NCBI GenBank assembly: GCA_036654375.1
Contig: JAVVSD010000026.1
Coordinates: 1-8,202 of the forward strand
Reading direction: 5' to 3'
Origin: RZYX01 sp036654375
GTDB lineage: Bacteria; Bacillota; Clostridia; Oscillospirales; Acutalibacteraceae
DNA length: 8,202 nucleotides
A program made the translations under genes and the position numbers. The notes under the pieces are model-generated. The model was not told where the DNA came from. It saw nothing but the letters and a program-made list of their open reading frames with translations, and ran no database searches. This document shows, piece by piece, positions 1 to 6,795 of this stretch (positions within the stretch are counted from its first letter, which is position 1; every line of letters starts with the position of its first letter).

Positions 1-52
1 ATTTGTATAGAAAATAGAAAACATCTTTATTGTATATCAAATATAATTCATT

Positions 53-76
53 AAAATCTGCCTGCAAAAGCAAGCA
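53..76 (-). terminator. Probable intrinsic terminator of the rRNA methyltransferase gene
   Basis: Read on the minus strand, about 42 bases after the methyltransferase stop codon, a 7-bp stem (TGCTTGC with GCAGGCA, including one U-G wobble) closes a TTTT loop. It is followed by GATTTTAAT, a short and imperfect T run. The position and shape fit a weak Rho-independent terminator. The T tract is only four bases long, so termination efficiency is uncertain. Read on the plus strand the same hairpin has no T tract. Confidence 0.45.
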
Positions 77-117
77 ACTAAATGGGCAAAAGATAAATAA
101 TTTTCACTACAAATTTA

Positions 118-1470
118 TTATTTCCTTGACATCAACACCACACACTCAACATGTGCGGTTCGTGGGAACATATCAAAAGGGGTGACTTCTTTTACCTTAT
201 AACCCTCATGTTCAAATGTTTCGCAGTCCCTTGCAAGGGTGGCAGGGTCGCACGAAATATAGACAATGCGCTCGGGTTGCATATGTGCAACGGTTTTGAC
301 AACATCTGGGGAAAGTCCTTTTCGAGGAGGGTCTAAAAGCACAACGCTTGGATTTTCGCGGTCTTCTTCAAGCTGTTTTACAGCATCAGAAGCATCGCCA
401 CAGATAAATGTGGCATTTGTGATTTTATTAAGTTCCGCATTAATCTTTGCATCCTCAACAGCTTGCTCAACAATTTCAATTCCGATAAGCTTTTTAACGC
501 TGTCTGCCATCGTAAGCCCGATTGTTCCAGTACCGCAATAGAGGTCAAGCAAAACATCATCTTTTGACAGGTTTGCGTACTCTTTTGCCTTGCTATAAAG
601 CTTTTCAGCCTGTGCGGAGTTAACCTGATAAAATGAGAGCGGAGAGATGCGAAATTTACATCCGCAGAGAATATCGGTGATATAATCTTGCCCCAAAATG
701 GTTTCGCATTTATCGCCAAGAATAACATTTGTATCTTCTTTGTTGATATTTACAACAAAACCCTTAAGCTGTGGAAGTGCATCACAAAGCATTTTTGCAA
801 GCACATCTGCGTTTTTTAGTTTGTTTGCGTTTATAACAGCACAAGCAAGCATATCACCTGTTGCAACTGCCTTGCGGAGAAAAATGTGTCGTAAAACCCC
901 TTTTTTATCCTTTTCATTATAAATTGAAATATTATTTCTTTTTATAAAGTCGTCAAAAATTTGAAGAGCAGTTGCAAATTCAGAGGGTTGAAGCTTGCAA
1001 TCTCTGCAATTTATTATTCTGTGACTGTTTGGAGCAAAAAATCCGATTTTGAGTTCACCATCAAAAGAAACAGGATATTGTGCCTTGTTTCTGTAGCCAA
1101 TGATTTTGTCGGAACAGACTATGGGCTGTGGAGTTATCTTTATATGACCAATTCGCTGAAAGGTTTCTTCAACACGCCTGTGTTTAATGCCAAGCTCTGC
1201 ATCATAGGTTATGTGACGAAATGCACAGCCACCGCACTGCGAAAAAACAGGGCAGTCTGGCTCGTATCTGTCTGGAGATGGAGTGATTATTTTTATAAGC
1301 TTGCCAATGGCATAACTTTTTTTTGCTTTTATAATGTGGGTTATAACAGTGTCACCCACAGCGGTGTTTGCAACAAAAACAGCAAAGCCATCAGCATGAC
1401 CAACACCCCATCCCTGTGTCGTTATACCGTCTATATATAGCTCAATGTCCTGATTTTTCTGTATCAACAT
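118..1470 (-). CDS. rlmD: 23S rRNA (uracil-5-)-methyltransferase, RlmD/RumA family
   Basis: This enzyme would use S-adenosylmethionine to methylate carbon 5 of a uracil in 23S rRNA; in Firmicutes one such enzyme can modify U747 and U1939 (RlmCD), so the exact target is inferred. Counting from the ATG at 1470 (450 aa, normal for the family), residues 1-62 look like a TRAM RNA-binding domain. Cysteines C73, C79 and C82 (CPVFSQCGGC) with C158 form the 4Fe-4S set of RumA proteins. FYQVN follows near 280, then the SAM-binding loop DLYCGTGTIGL (309-319), DPPRKGL (380-386), the catalytic cysteine C407 in SCDPATLARD, and the general base E442 in HVEC. All key residues are present. An in-frame GTG at 1479 would extend it by three residues, but the GGAG lies one base from that GTG and ten from the ATG, so the ATG is preferred. 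It is transcribed alone, divergent from the replication genes. Confidence 0.95.
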   Translation of the reverse strand: MLIQKNQDIELYIDGITTQGWGVGHADGFAVFVANTAVGDTVITHIIKAKKSYAIGKLIKIITPSPDRYEPDCPVFSQCGGCAFRHITYDAELGIKHRRVEETFQRIGHIKITPQPIVCSDKIIGYRNKAQYPVSFDGELKIGFFAPNSHRIINCRDCKLQPSEFATALQIFDDFIKRNNISIYNEKDKKGVLRHIFLRKAVATGDMLACAVINANKLKNADVLAKMLCDALPQLKGFVVNINKEDTNVILGDKCETILGQDYITDILCGCKFRISPLSFYQVNSAQAEKLYSKAKEYANLSKDDVLLDLYCGTGTIGLTMADSVKKLIGIEIVEQAVEDAKINAELNKITNATFICGDASDAVKQLEEDRENPSVVLLDPPRKGLSPDVVKTVAHMQPERIVYISCDPATLARDCETFEHEGYKVKEVTPFDMFPRTAHVECVVLMSRK

Positions 1471-1480
1471 AATTATCACG

Positions 1481-1484
1481 CTCC
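1481..1484 (-). promoter_or_regulatory. Ribosome binding site that decides the methyltransferase start
   Basis: On the minus strand this reads GGAG. It ends ten bases before the ATG at 1470 and only one base before the alternative GTG at 1479. The spacing favours the ATG even though the longer GTG-initiated frame is open. Confidence 0.6.
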
Positions 1485-1500
1485 ATACGGATTTTTAGCA

Positions 1501-1528
1501 ATACTATATCATAACAAAGCAATAACAA
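1501..1528 (-). promoter_or_regulatory. Candidate promoter for the rRNA methyltransferase
   Basis: On the minus strand a TTGTTA (-35-like, at 1523-1528) is followed after 16 bases by TAGTAT (-10-like, at 1501-1506). A better -10 match, TATGAT, lies within the spacer but lacks a good -35. The region is AT-rich, so matches of this quality arise by chance. It is reported because it sits at the expected distance upstream of the gene. Confidence 0.3.
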
Positions 1529-1549
1529 GTATTTTGGATATATTGATGC

Positions 1550-1578
1550 TTTATTTTTGCTGCTGATTGCTATATAAT
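1550..1578 (+). promoter_or_regulatory. Candidate promoter of the dnaD-like/dnaC-like/tex/ABC operon
   Basis: A perfect TATAAT at 1573-1578 is preceded, with 17-bp spacing, by TTTATT at 1550-1555, a poor -35 (3 of 6 matches to TTGACA). Transcription would start near 1585 and leave an untranslated leader of about 95 bases. A second -10-like TATACT at 1612-1617 has no recognisable -35. The predicted start falls inside an inverted repeat (1581-1608). Confidence 0.45.
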
Positions 1579-1580
1579 GA

Positions 1581-1608
1581 AACTAATTATTTAAACTTTT
1601 AATTAGTT
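1581..1608. repeat. 9-bp perfect inverted repeat, possible operator or leader hairpin
   Basis: AACTAATTA at 1581-1589 is exactly mirrored by TAATTAGTT at 1600-1608, with a ten-base centre. It begins two bases after the TATAAT box and so covers the predicted transcription start. It could be an operator for a dimeric repressor or an AT-rich hairpin in the leader RNA. The arms are almost all A/T, so chance is a real alternative. Confidence 0.5.
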
Positions 1609-1679
1609 AATTATACTTTATTATTATTTTAACATCAATATAAATATAAAACAATCCAATTGGTAATGGGGAATAGATA

Positions 1680-2708
1680 ATGAATTACAGGGTATCACCA
1701 TCTGCGTGGTCAAATGCGTTTGCAGTGCCTGCGCAAATTGTGGACAAACATATTAAAATAGCAAGTGGACAACAGCTAAAAGTATTTTTGTGGCTTTTAA
1801 GGCATAGTGCAGATGAACCCGATATATCCAAACTTGCAAAGGGCGTTGGGATGACGGAGGCTGATGTATGCGACAATATGCAATATTGGATTGAAGCAGG
1901 TCTGGCTATCCAAGATGGTCAAGGAAGCGCACCCGCAAAAGTTCAAAAGGCAGAGGACTCCAAAGAGGTCAAGGAACCAAAGGCAGAGCTGGAACCACAA
2001 AGCGACAAAAAGCAGCTTTTATCTCTGCCGGATATCACTCCAACTCATGAGCAAGTTGCCAAAAGAGTTATGGAATCGCCTGAGCTTAAATATCTTTATC
2101 TTGAGGCACAGGCAAAGCTTGGAAAAACAATAGGCTATGATACACAGGCAAAGCTTTTAATGATTCACGACCACTATGGACTGCCTGTAGAAATAATTCT
2201 AACGATAATTGAATATGCTGTATTGCAAGGTAAGCCATCAATGGCATACATATCAAAAGTTGGCAAGGACTGGGGAGAGCGTGAGATTAACACGCTTGAA
2301 AAAGCAGACGAACTGCTAAAGAGTCTTTGCGAGGACGAAAAGAGATGGAGAAAATTTTGTTCAATGTTTAGCGTTGATCCTCCAAAGCACACAGAAAAGC
2401 GAAACGAATTATTAAAAAAATGGAACCAACAGCTTGGCTTTTCACTTGAAATGATTTATCTTGCATACGAAGAAACACTTAACAACATTAATAAAGTAAA
2501 TTTTACATACACAGATTCGATACTCCAAAACTGGAGCACACAAAAGGTTAAAACTCCGGCAGATATTGCAGAAACAAAAGATGAGCGCTCCAAGAAGTTT
2601 GCAGATAAGAAGCAAACAAATACAGGTGGAAGTAGTGCATCCTATGACCTTAACAAATTCAGGGAAAAGGCAAGAGGCCCGATAGAGTATAAGAGGAGAG
2701 ACGGCTGA
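1680..2708 (+). CDS. DnaD-domain replication initiation protein with two DnaD C-terminal-type repeats
   Basis: Firmicutes DnaD/DnaB-type proteins help assemble the primosome at the origin or at restart sites, handing the replicative helicase and its loader to DNA. Residues 1 to about 78 resemble the winged-helix N-terminal domain (QQLKVFLWLLRHS, then helices around 48-76). Residues 80-115 form a Lys/Glu/Gln-rich linker, probably disordered. Two DnaD C-terminal-like blocks follow (about 122-205 and 218-290), each ending in the family signature Y-x3-I/V-x3-W: Y190-V194-W198 and Y277-I281-W285. The tail is basic (KYRR-like, residues 303-342). GGGGA at 1668-1672 lies seven bases before the ATG. 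The stop overlaps the next start by one base (TGATG), implying translational coupling with the helicase loader. The tandem arrangement is closer to B. subtilis DnaB than to single-repeat DnaD, so orthology is not assigned. Confidence 0.9.
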   Translation: MNYRVSPSAWSNAFAVPAQIVDKHIKIASGQQLKVFLWLLRHSADEPDISKLAKGVGMTEADVCDNMQYWIEAGLAIQDGQGSAPAKVQKAEDSKEVKEPKAELEPQSDKKQLLSLPDITPTHEQVAKRVMESPELKYLYLEAQAKLGKTIGYDTQAKLLMIHDHYGLPVEIILTIIEYAVLQGKPSMAYISKVGKDWGEREINTLEKADELLKSLCEDEKRWRKFCSMFSVDPPKHTEKRNELLKKWNQQLGFSLEMIYLAYEETLNNINKVNFTYTDSILQNWSTQKVKTPADIAETKDERSKKFADKKQTNTGGSSASYDLNKFREKARGPIEYKRRDG

Positions 2709-3688
2709 TGAGTTACAATGAGCAACTGATTGAAAGAGCAAAGCGAGAAATTAGCAGTCGCAAACAAAGGGCAGAGCAGGAAGCAAAAAGCAGAAGAGAT
2801 GAACTTGTAACAGCTTGCCCCGAGCTTGACGAGATTGAGCGTGAAATTGCAAAAGCAGGGCTTGAAGCCATCAAGGCGATAAGCATGGGTGCAAATGCAC
2901 AGGATTACATAAAAAGCCTTGCGACTAAGAATCTTGCACAGCAACAACACAGAAAAGATATACTTAAAAATATTGGCATTGATGAGGACTATTTAGAGGT
3001 CAAATATTATTGCCCAATATGTGAAGACAGGGGAACGGTTGACGGTAAACGCTGTGAATGCTTTAAGTCACTGCTTAAAAAATATGCTTATGATGAGCTT
3101 TCAAAATGCTCGCCAATAAAGCTTTCAAGCTTTAGCGGTTTTAGGCTCGACTTTTATCCTGAACAGTCCGACTCAAGGGCAGGAATATCACCAAGAAAGA
3201 GAATGACAGAGGTGCTTTCATATTGCCGAAACTGGGCAGATGATTTTGACAGACAGGCACCGAGTGTTCTCATGTATGGTGCAACAGGGCTTGGAAAAAC
3301 ACACCTGTCACTTGCAATGGCAAAAACAGCGCTTGATAAAGGCTATGGAGTTGTCTATGGCTCAACTCAAAATCTGCTCAGCAGGCTTGAGAGAGAAAAG
3401 TTTGGAAGGTCAAACGACGGTGAAACAACAGAGCAAGCATTGCTTGAATGTGATTTGCTAATACTTGATGACTTGGGTGCAGAGTTTTCAACATCGTTTA
3501 CAATATCATCTCTATACAATATAATAAACACCAGAATGATGACAGGCTTGCCAGTAATTATAAATACAAATCTCAGCTTTGAGGACATAGAGGCAAAATA
3601 CACACAGCGTATTTCCTCAAGGATAATTGGAGATTACACGCCAATTGAATTTTTTGGCAGAGATATAAGACAACTAAAATCTATGTGA
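2708..3688 (+). CDS. DnaC/DnaI-like AAA+ helicase loader ATPase
   Basis: This would load the hexameric replicative helicase onto single-stranded DNA using ATP, as DnaI does in B. subtilis. The protein has 326 residues. The N-terminal part (about 5-55) is rich in Arg, Glu and Lys and probably helical. A likely zinc site follows: C102 and C105 in CPIC, then C116 and C118 in CEC, as in DnaI-type helicase-binding domains. The AAA+ core has Walker A GATGLGKT (191-198), Walker B LLILDDLG (250-257, acidic D254/D255), a sensor-1 asparagine in IINTN (around 287), and an arginine-rich RISSRI (301-306) that probably supplies the arginine finger. All motifs are intact. AGGAG at 2694-2698 lies nine bases before the ATG. 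Partnership with the upstream DnaD-like protein is inferred from the overlap and matches the dnaB-dnaI pair of Bacilli. IstB transposition ATPases share the core, but there is no transposase here and the zinc-bearing N-terminus fits DnaI better. Confidence 0.92.
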   Translation: MSYNEQLIERAKREISSRKQRAEQEAKSRRDELVTACPELDEIEREIAKAGLEAIKAISMGANAQDYIKSLATKNLAQQQHRKDILKNIGIDEDYLEVKYYCPICEDRGTVDGKRCECFKSLLKKYAYDELSKCSPIKLSSFSGFRLDFYPEQSDSRAGISPRKRMTEVLSYCRNWADDFDRQAPSVLMYGATGLGKTHLSLAMAKTALDKGYGVVYGSTQNLLSRLEREKFGRSNDGETTEQALLECDLLILDDLGAEFSTSFTISSLYNIINTRMMTGLPVIINTNLSFEDIEAKYTQRISSRIIGDYTPIEFFGRDIRQLKSM

Positions 3689-3704
3689 TAATCGGAGATA
3701 AAGC

Positions 3705-5858
3705 ATGAATATTATTGCAACCCTTACAAAGCAGTTTGGACTTCAGAATTGGCAGGTGGAAAACACCGTAAAGCTTATAGATGAGGGGAATACAATTCCC
3801 TTTATTGCAAGATATCGAAAGGAAGCACACGGAACACTTGACGACCAAGTGTTAAGGGAGCTTTCAGAAAGGCTTGAGTATCTTCGCAATCTTGACAAGC
3901 GTCGTGCAGAGATAACTGTATCAATAGAGTCGCAGGAGGCAATGACACCAGAGATAGCACAGTCGATAGAGAAGGCAATAACACTTGCAGAGCTTGAGGA
4001 TATATACAGACCGTTCAAGCCAAAGAGAAGAACGAGAGCATCTATTGCAAAGGAAAAAGGTCTTGAACCACTTGCAATAGAAATATTAAATCAGGAGCCA
4101 AAAAGCAAGGCGCCAATAGAGCTTGCGTTAGAATATATTAACGAGGAAAAAGAAGTAGGTACAGTTGAAGAGGCTCTTTCTGGAGCTTGCGACATCATCG
4201 CTGAGCAGATTTCTGACAATGCGGATATTCGTCGCAGGCTTCGTAATCTTTTTTGTGCAGTTGGACTTTTGCAGTCAAAAAGCCAAAAGGAAGAGGACAG
4301 TGTCTATGCACTATACTATGATTTTTCACAAAAAGTAGAAAAGCTTGCAGGCCATCAAATTCTTGCAATTGACCGTGGCGAGAAAGAGGGATTTTTAAAA
4401 GTCGCCGTAACTCTTGAACGCCCAAAGGCAATGGGAGTTATAGAATCCATAATGGTAATGGAAAATGGCTCTCCATGTACCGAAACGGTAAAGCTTGCAG
4501 GAGAAGATGCCTATGACAGGCTAATTTTTCCATCTGTCGAGCGTGAGATAAGAGCGATGCTAACAGAAAAAGCGGCAACATCGGCAATAAAAGTTTTTGC
4601 GGCAAACCTTCGTCCGCTGCTTCTTTGCCCACCAGTAAAAAATAAAGTTACAATGGGACTTGACCCTGGATATAGAACAGGATGCAAGGTTGCAGTTGTT
4701 GACGAAACAGGCAAGGTGCTTGATACAGGCGTGATATATGTTACACATAGTGAGGCACAAAAGATTCAGGCACAGCAGGAAATTGCGAAACTAATTAAAA
4801 AGTATTCAGTTCAGGCGATAGCAATTGGAAATGGCACAGCATCAAAGGAAACCGAAATATTTGCAAGTGAGCTTATAAAGCAGATACCACAGGAAGTTTC
4901 ATATATGGTTGTAAGTGAGGCTGGTGCTTCAGTGTATTCTGCATCAAAGCTTGCAGCACAGGAGTTTCCTCAGTATGATGTTTCGCTTAGAAGTGCTGTT
5001 TCAATTGCACGAAGGCTGCAAGACCCGCTGTCAGAGCTTGTAAAGATTGACCCAAAGGCAATCGGTGTCGGGCAGTATCAGCATGATATGCCCAAAAAAG
5101 AGCTTGAGTCAGCACTTGATGGAGTTGTGGAGGACTGCGTTAACAGCGTTGGTGCAGACCTTAATACGGCATCACCGTCACTGCTTTGCAGGATAGCGGG
5201 AATAAATGCGACGGTTTCACAGAACATTGTGGCCTACAGGGAAGAAAACGGTGCATTTGCCAGCAGAACGCAACTTAAAAAAGTGCCAAAGCTTGGTGCA
5301 AAGGCATTTGAGCAGTGCGCAGGTTTCCTAAGGGTGTCAGATGGTAAAAATGTGCTTGATAATACAGGAGTTCACCCCGAAAGTTATGACGCAGCAAAGA
5401 ATTTGTTGCTCCTTTGCGGATATGATTTAAAAGATGTGGCACAAGGAAACATTTCCGAGCTTACGGATAGAATCGAAAAGCTTGGGGCAGAGAATGTTAC
5501 ACAGAAAATTGGCATTGGTGAGCCGACTTTAAGAGATATTGAAAAGGAACTGCAAAAGCCAGGACGCGACCCAAGAGATGAACTTCCGCCACCACTTTTA
5601 AGAACAGATGTAATGGACATGAAAGATTTAAAAGCAGGAATGGAACTTGTGGGAACAGTTCGTAATGTTATCGATTTTGGTGCATTTATTGACATTGGAG
5701 TTCATCAAGATGGGCTTGTACACATCTCACAGATTACTGATAAATATATAAAGCACCCATCAGAGGTGCTAAAAGTGGCAGATATTGTAACTGTCTGGGT
5801 AATTGGAGTTGATATCGCCAAAAAGCGTATATCTCTTACAATGAAAAAGCCCAAATAA
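3705..5858 (+). CDS. tex: Tex-family RNA-binding transcription accessory protein
   Basis: Tex is a conserved cytoplasmic nucleic-acid-binding protein related to eukaryotic Spt6 and linked to transcription and toxin gene expression; its precise role here is not shown by the sequence. The 717-residue length is typical. The helical N-terminal region includes the conserved TIPFIARYRKE (30-40) and LEDIYRPFKPKRRTRA (97-112). A YqgF/RNase H-like domain starts at MGLDPGYRTGCK (317-328) and includes GNGTASKETE (375-384). SEAGASVYSAS (404-414) follows, then the helix-hairpin-helix region (about 490-545, including KVPKLGAKAFE). A C-terminal S1 RNA-binding domain (about 643-715) contains GTVRNVIDFGAFIDIG and DGLVHISQ. 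No domain is broken. GGAG at 3694-3697 sits seven bases before the ATG, 16 bases after the helicase-loader stop, so it is probably co-transcribed with the replication genes. Confidence 0.97.
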   Translation: MNIIATLTKQFGLQNWQVENTVKLIDEGNTIPFIARYRKEAHGTLDDQVLRELSERLEYLRNLDKRRAEITVSIESQEAMTPEIAQSIEKAITLAELEDIYRPFKPKRRTRASIAKEKGLEPLAIEILNQEPKSKAPIELALEYINEEKEVGTVEEALSGACDIIAEQISDNADIRRRLRNLFCAVGLLQSKSQKEEDSVYALYYDFSQKVEKLAGHQILAIDRGEKEGFLKVAVTLERPKAMGVIESIMVMENGSPCTETVKLAGEDAYDRLIFPSVEREIRAMLTEKAATSAIKVFAANLRPLLLCPPVKNKVTMGLDPGYRTGCKVAVVDETGKVLDTGVIYVTHSEAQKIQAQQEIAKLIKKYSVQAIAIGNGTASKETEIFASELIKQIPQEVSYMVVSEAGASVYSASKLAAQEFPQYDVSLRSAVSIARRLQDPLSELVKIDPKAIGVGQYQHDMPKKELESALDGVVEDCVNSVGADLNTASPSLLCRIAGINATVSQNIVAYREENGAFASRTQLKKVPKLGAKAFEQCAGFLRVSDGKNVLDNTGVHPESYDAAKNLLLLCGYDLKDVAQGNISELTDRIEKLGAENVTQKIGIGEPTLRDIEKELQKPGRDPRDELPPPLLRTDVMDMKDLKAGMELVGTVRNVIDFGAFIDIGVHQDGLVHISQITDKYIKHPSEVLKVADIVTVWVIGVDIAKKRISLTMKKPK

Positions 5859-5869
5859 GCAAAGAAAAC

Positions 5870-5875
5870 AGGAGG
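5870..5875 (+). promoter_or_regulatory. Strong ribosome binding site that sets a GTG start for the ABC ATPase
   Basis: AGGAGG ends eight bases before the GTG at 5884. The ATG immediately next to the site (5876-5878) is in another frame and stops after three codons, so the GTG is the real start. Confidence 0.75.
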
Positions 5876-5883
5876 ATGGTAAA

Positions 5884-6795
5884 GTGAAATTTGAGGTTAG
5901 CAATATAACAAAAAGTTTTGGAGAAAAAGAAGTGCTTAAAGGAGTTTCTTTTGAAGTTAAAGGCGGAAGCGCACTTGGGCTGCTTGGAAGAAACGGAGCA
6001 GGAAAAACAACAACAATCCGAATAATAATGCAGGTGTTTAACGCAAACAGTGGGCAGATATTGCTTGACGGCAAGCCACTTGACATAAGAAAAACCAATA
6101 TTGGATATATGCCAGAGGAGCGTGGGCTTTATCCAAAGAAAAAGATATTGGAGCAATTAGTTTATTTTGCAACACTAAAGGGAGTTGCTTCAGGCGTGGC
6201 AAAGGCAAATGCGAAACGCTTGCTTGAAAGACTTGAAATGACAGAGTACACAAATGTAAAGCTGAATACTTTGTCAAAAGGTAACCAGCAAAAAATCCAG
6301 CTTATAGCAACTCTAATCTGCAACCCTGATATTGTAATTCTGGACGAGCCATTTTCAGGGCTTGACCCGGTCAATGCAATGCTCTTGAAGGATATTGTAA
6401 AAGAGCTGATAGCAGATGAAAAAATCGTTATCTTTTCAAGCCATCAGATGAACTATATTGAGGAGTTTTGTGAAAACATAGTAATTCTCAATCAAGGAAA
6501 AGTTGCGGTTTCGGGAAGCATAAAGGAAATAAAAAGAGGCTATGACCGCAAAAAGATATTTATAACTTCTGAAAATATCAAAGAAGTTGAAGAATACATA
6601 AACACAAGTTTTTCAGAACTTGTGAAAAGTGTTTCTTATCAGGATGGCGGGTTACTTATCGAGCTTACGACTTCAAAAAACAAGTCGAAGCTTTTTAAAG
6701 CACTTGCAGAATGCCCTGCGGAAATTGATGAGTTCAAGGTTTATGAGCCTTCTCTTAACGATATCTTTGTGGACTATACGGAGGGTGCAATATGA
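5884..6795 (+). CDS. ABC-2 exporter ATP-binding protein (NatA/YhaQ-like)
   Basis: This is the ATPase that would power export by the membrane partner encoded next. Its 303 residues contain Walker A GRNGAGKTT (35-43), a Q-loop region reading IGYMPEERGLYPK in which E78 replaces the usual Gln, a signature motif LSKGNQQK (130-137) in place of LSGGQ, Walker B VILDEP (151-156), D-loop SGLDP (158-162), and the switch histidine H187 in SSHQM. The Glu at the Q-loop and the KGN signature are usual in the NatA/YhaQ branch, so the enzyme is probably active. Residues about 222-300 form the C-terminal extension seen in this branch (DUF4162-like). The start is GTG with an AGGAGG eight bases upstream. Only 25 bases separate it from tex and there is no terminator between them. 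The stop overlaps the permease start (ATGA). The substrate is unknown; sodium, antibiotics or peptides are possible by family analogy only. Confidence 0.93.
   Translation: MKFEVSNITKSFGEKEVLKGVSFEVKGGSALGLLGRNGAGKTTTIRIIMQVFNANSGQILLDGKPLDIRKTNIGYMPEERGLYPKKKILEQLVYFATLKGVASGVAKANAKRLLERLEMTEYTNVKLNTLSKGNQQKIQLIATLICNPDIVILDEPFSGLDPVNAMLLKDIVKELIADEKIVIFSSHQMNYIEEFCENIVILNQGKVAVSGSIKEIKRGYDRKKIFITSENIKEVEEYINTSFSELVKSVSYQDGGLLIELTTSKNKSKLFKALAECPAEIDEFKVYEPSLNDIFVDYTEGAI

Noticed and set aside
961..1440. A 159-codon open frame on the plus strand inside the methyltransferase gene
   Set aside because: It lies entirely antisense to a gene with all catalytic motifs intact, has no recognisable domain and no good ribosome binding site; it is a shadow frame.
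1468..1479. GTG at 1479 as the methyltransferase start
   Set aside because: Its GGAG is one base away, too close for initiation; the ATG at 1470 with ten-base spacing is more likely.
1480..1679. A replication origin with DnaA boxes beside the replication genes
   Set aside because: The region is AT-rich, but I found no TTATNCACA-type boxes in it on either strand.
2708..3688. The AAA+ gene as an IstB-type transposition helper marking an insertion sequence
   Set aside because: There is no adjacent transposase, no terminal repeats and no target duplication, while the cysteine-bearing N-terminus and the DnaD-like partner fit a helicase loader.
5876..5887. A three-codon ATG-GTA-AAG-TGA frame whose stop overlaps the GTG start of the ABC ATPase, a possible leader peptide
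   Set aside because: The ATG abuts the AGGAGG with no spacing, so ribosomes could not initiate there; the GTG at 5884 has the correct spacing.
5384..6156. Open frames of 103-109 codons on the minus strand across the tex/ABC junction
   Set aside because: They overlap well-supported genes in the opposite strand, look Cys/Phe/Ser-rich as antisense translations do, and show no domain.
5961..6291. Glu in place of the Q-loop Gln and LSKGN in place of LSGGQ in the ABC ATPase, as signs of a degenerate or unusual enzyme
   Set aside because: These variants are normal for the NatA/YhaQ branch, and Walker A, Walker B and the switch histidine are intact.
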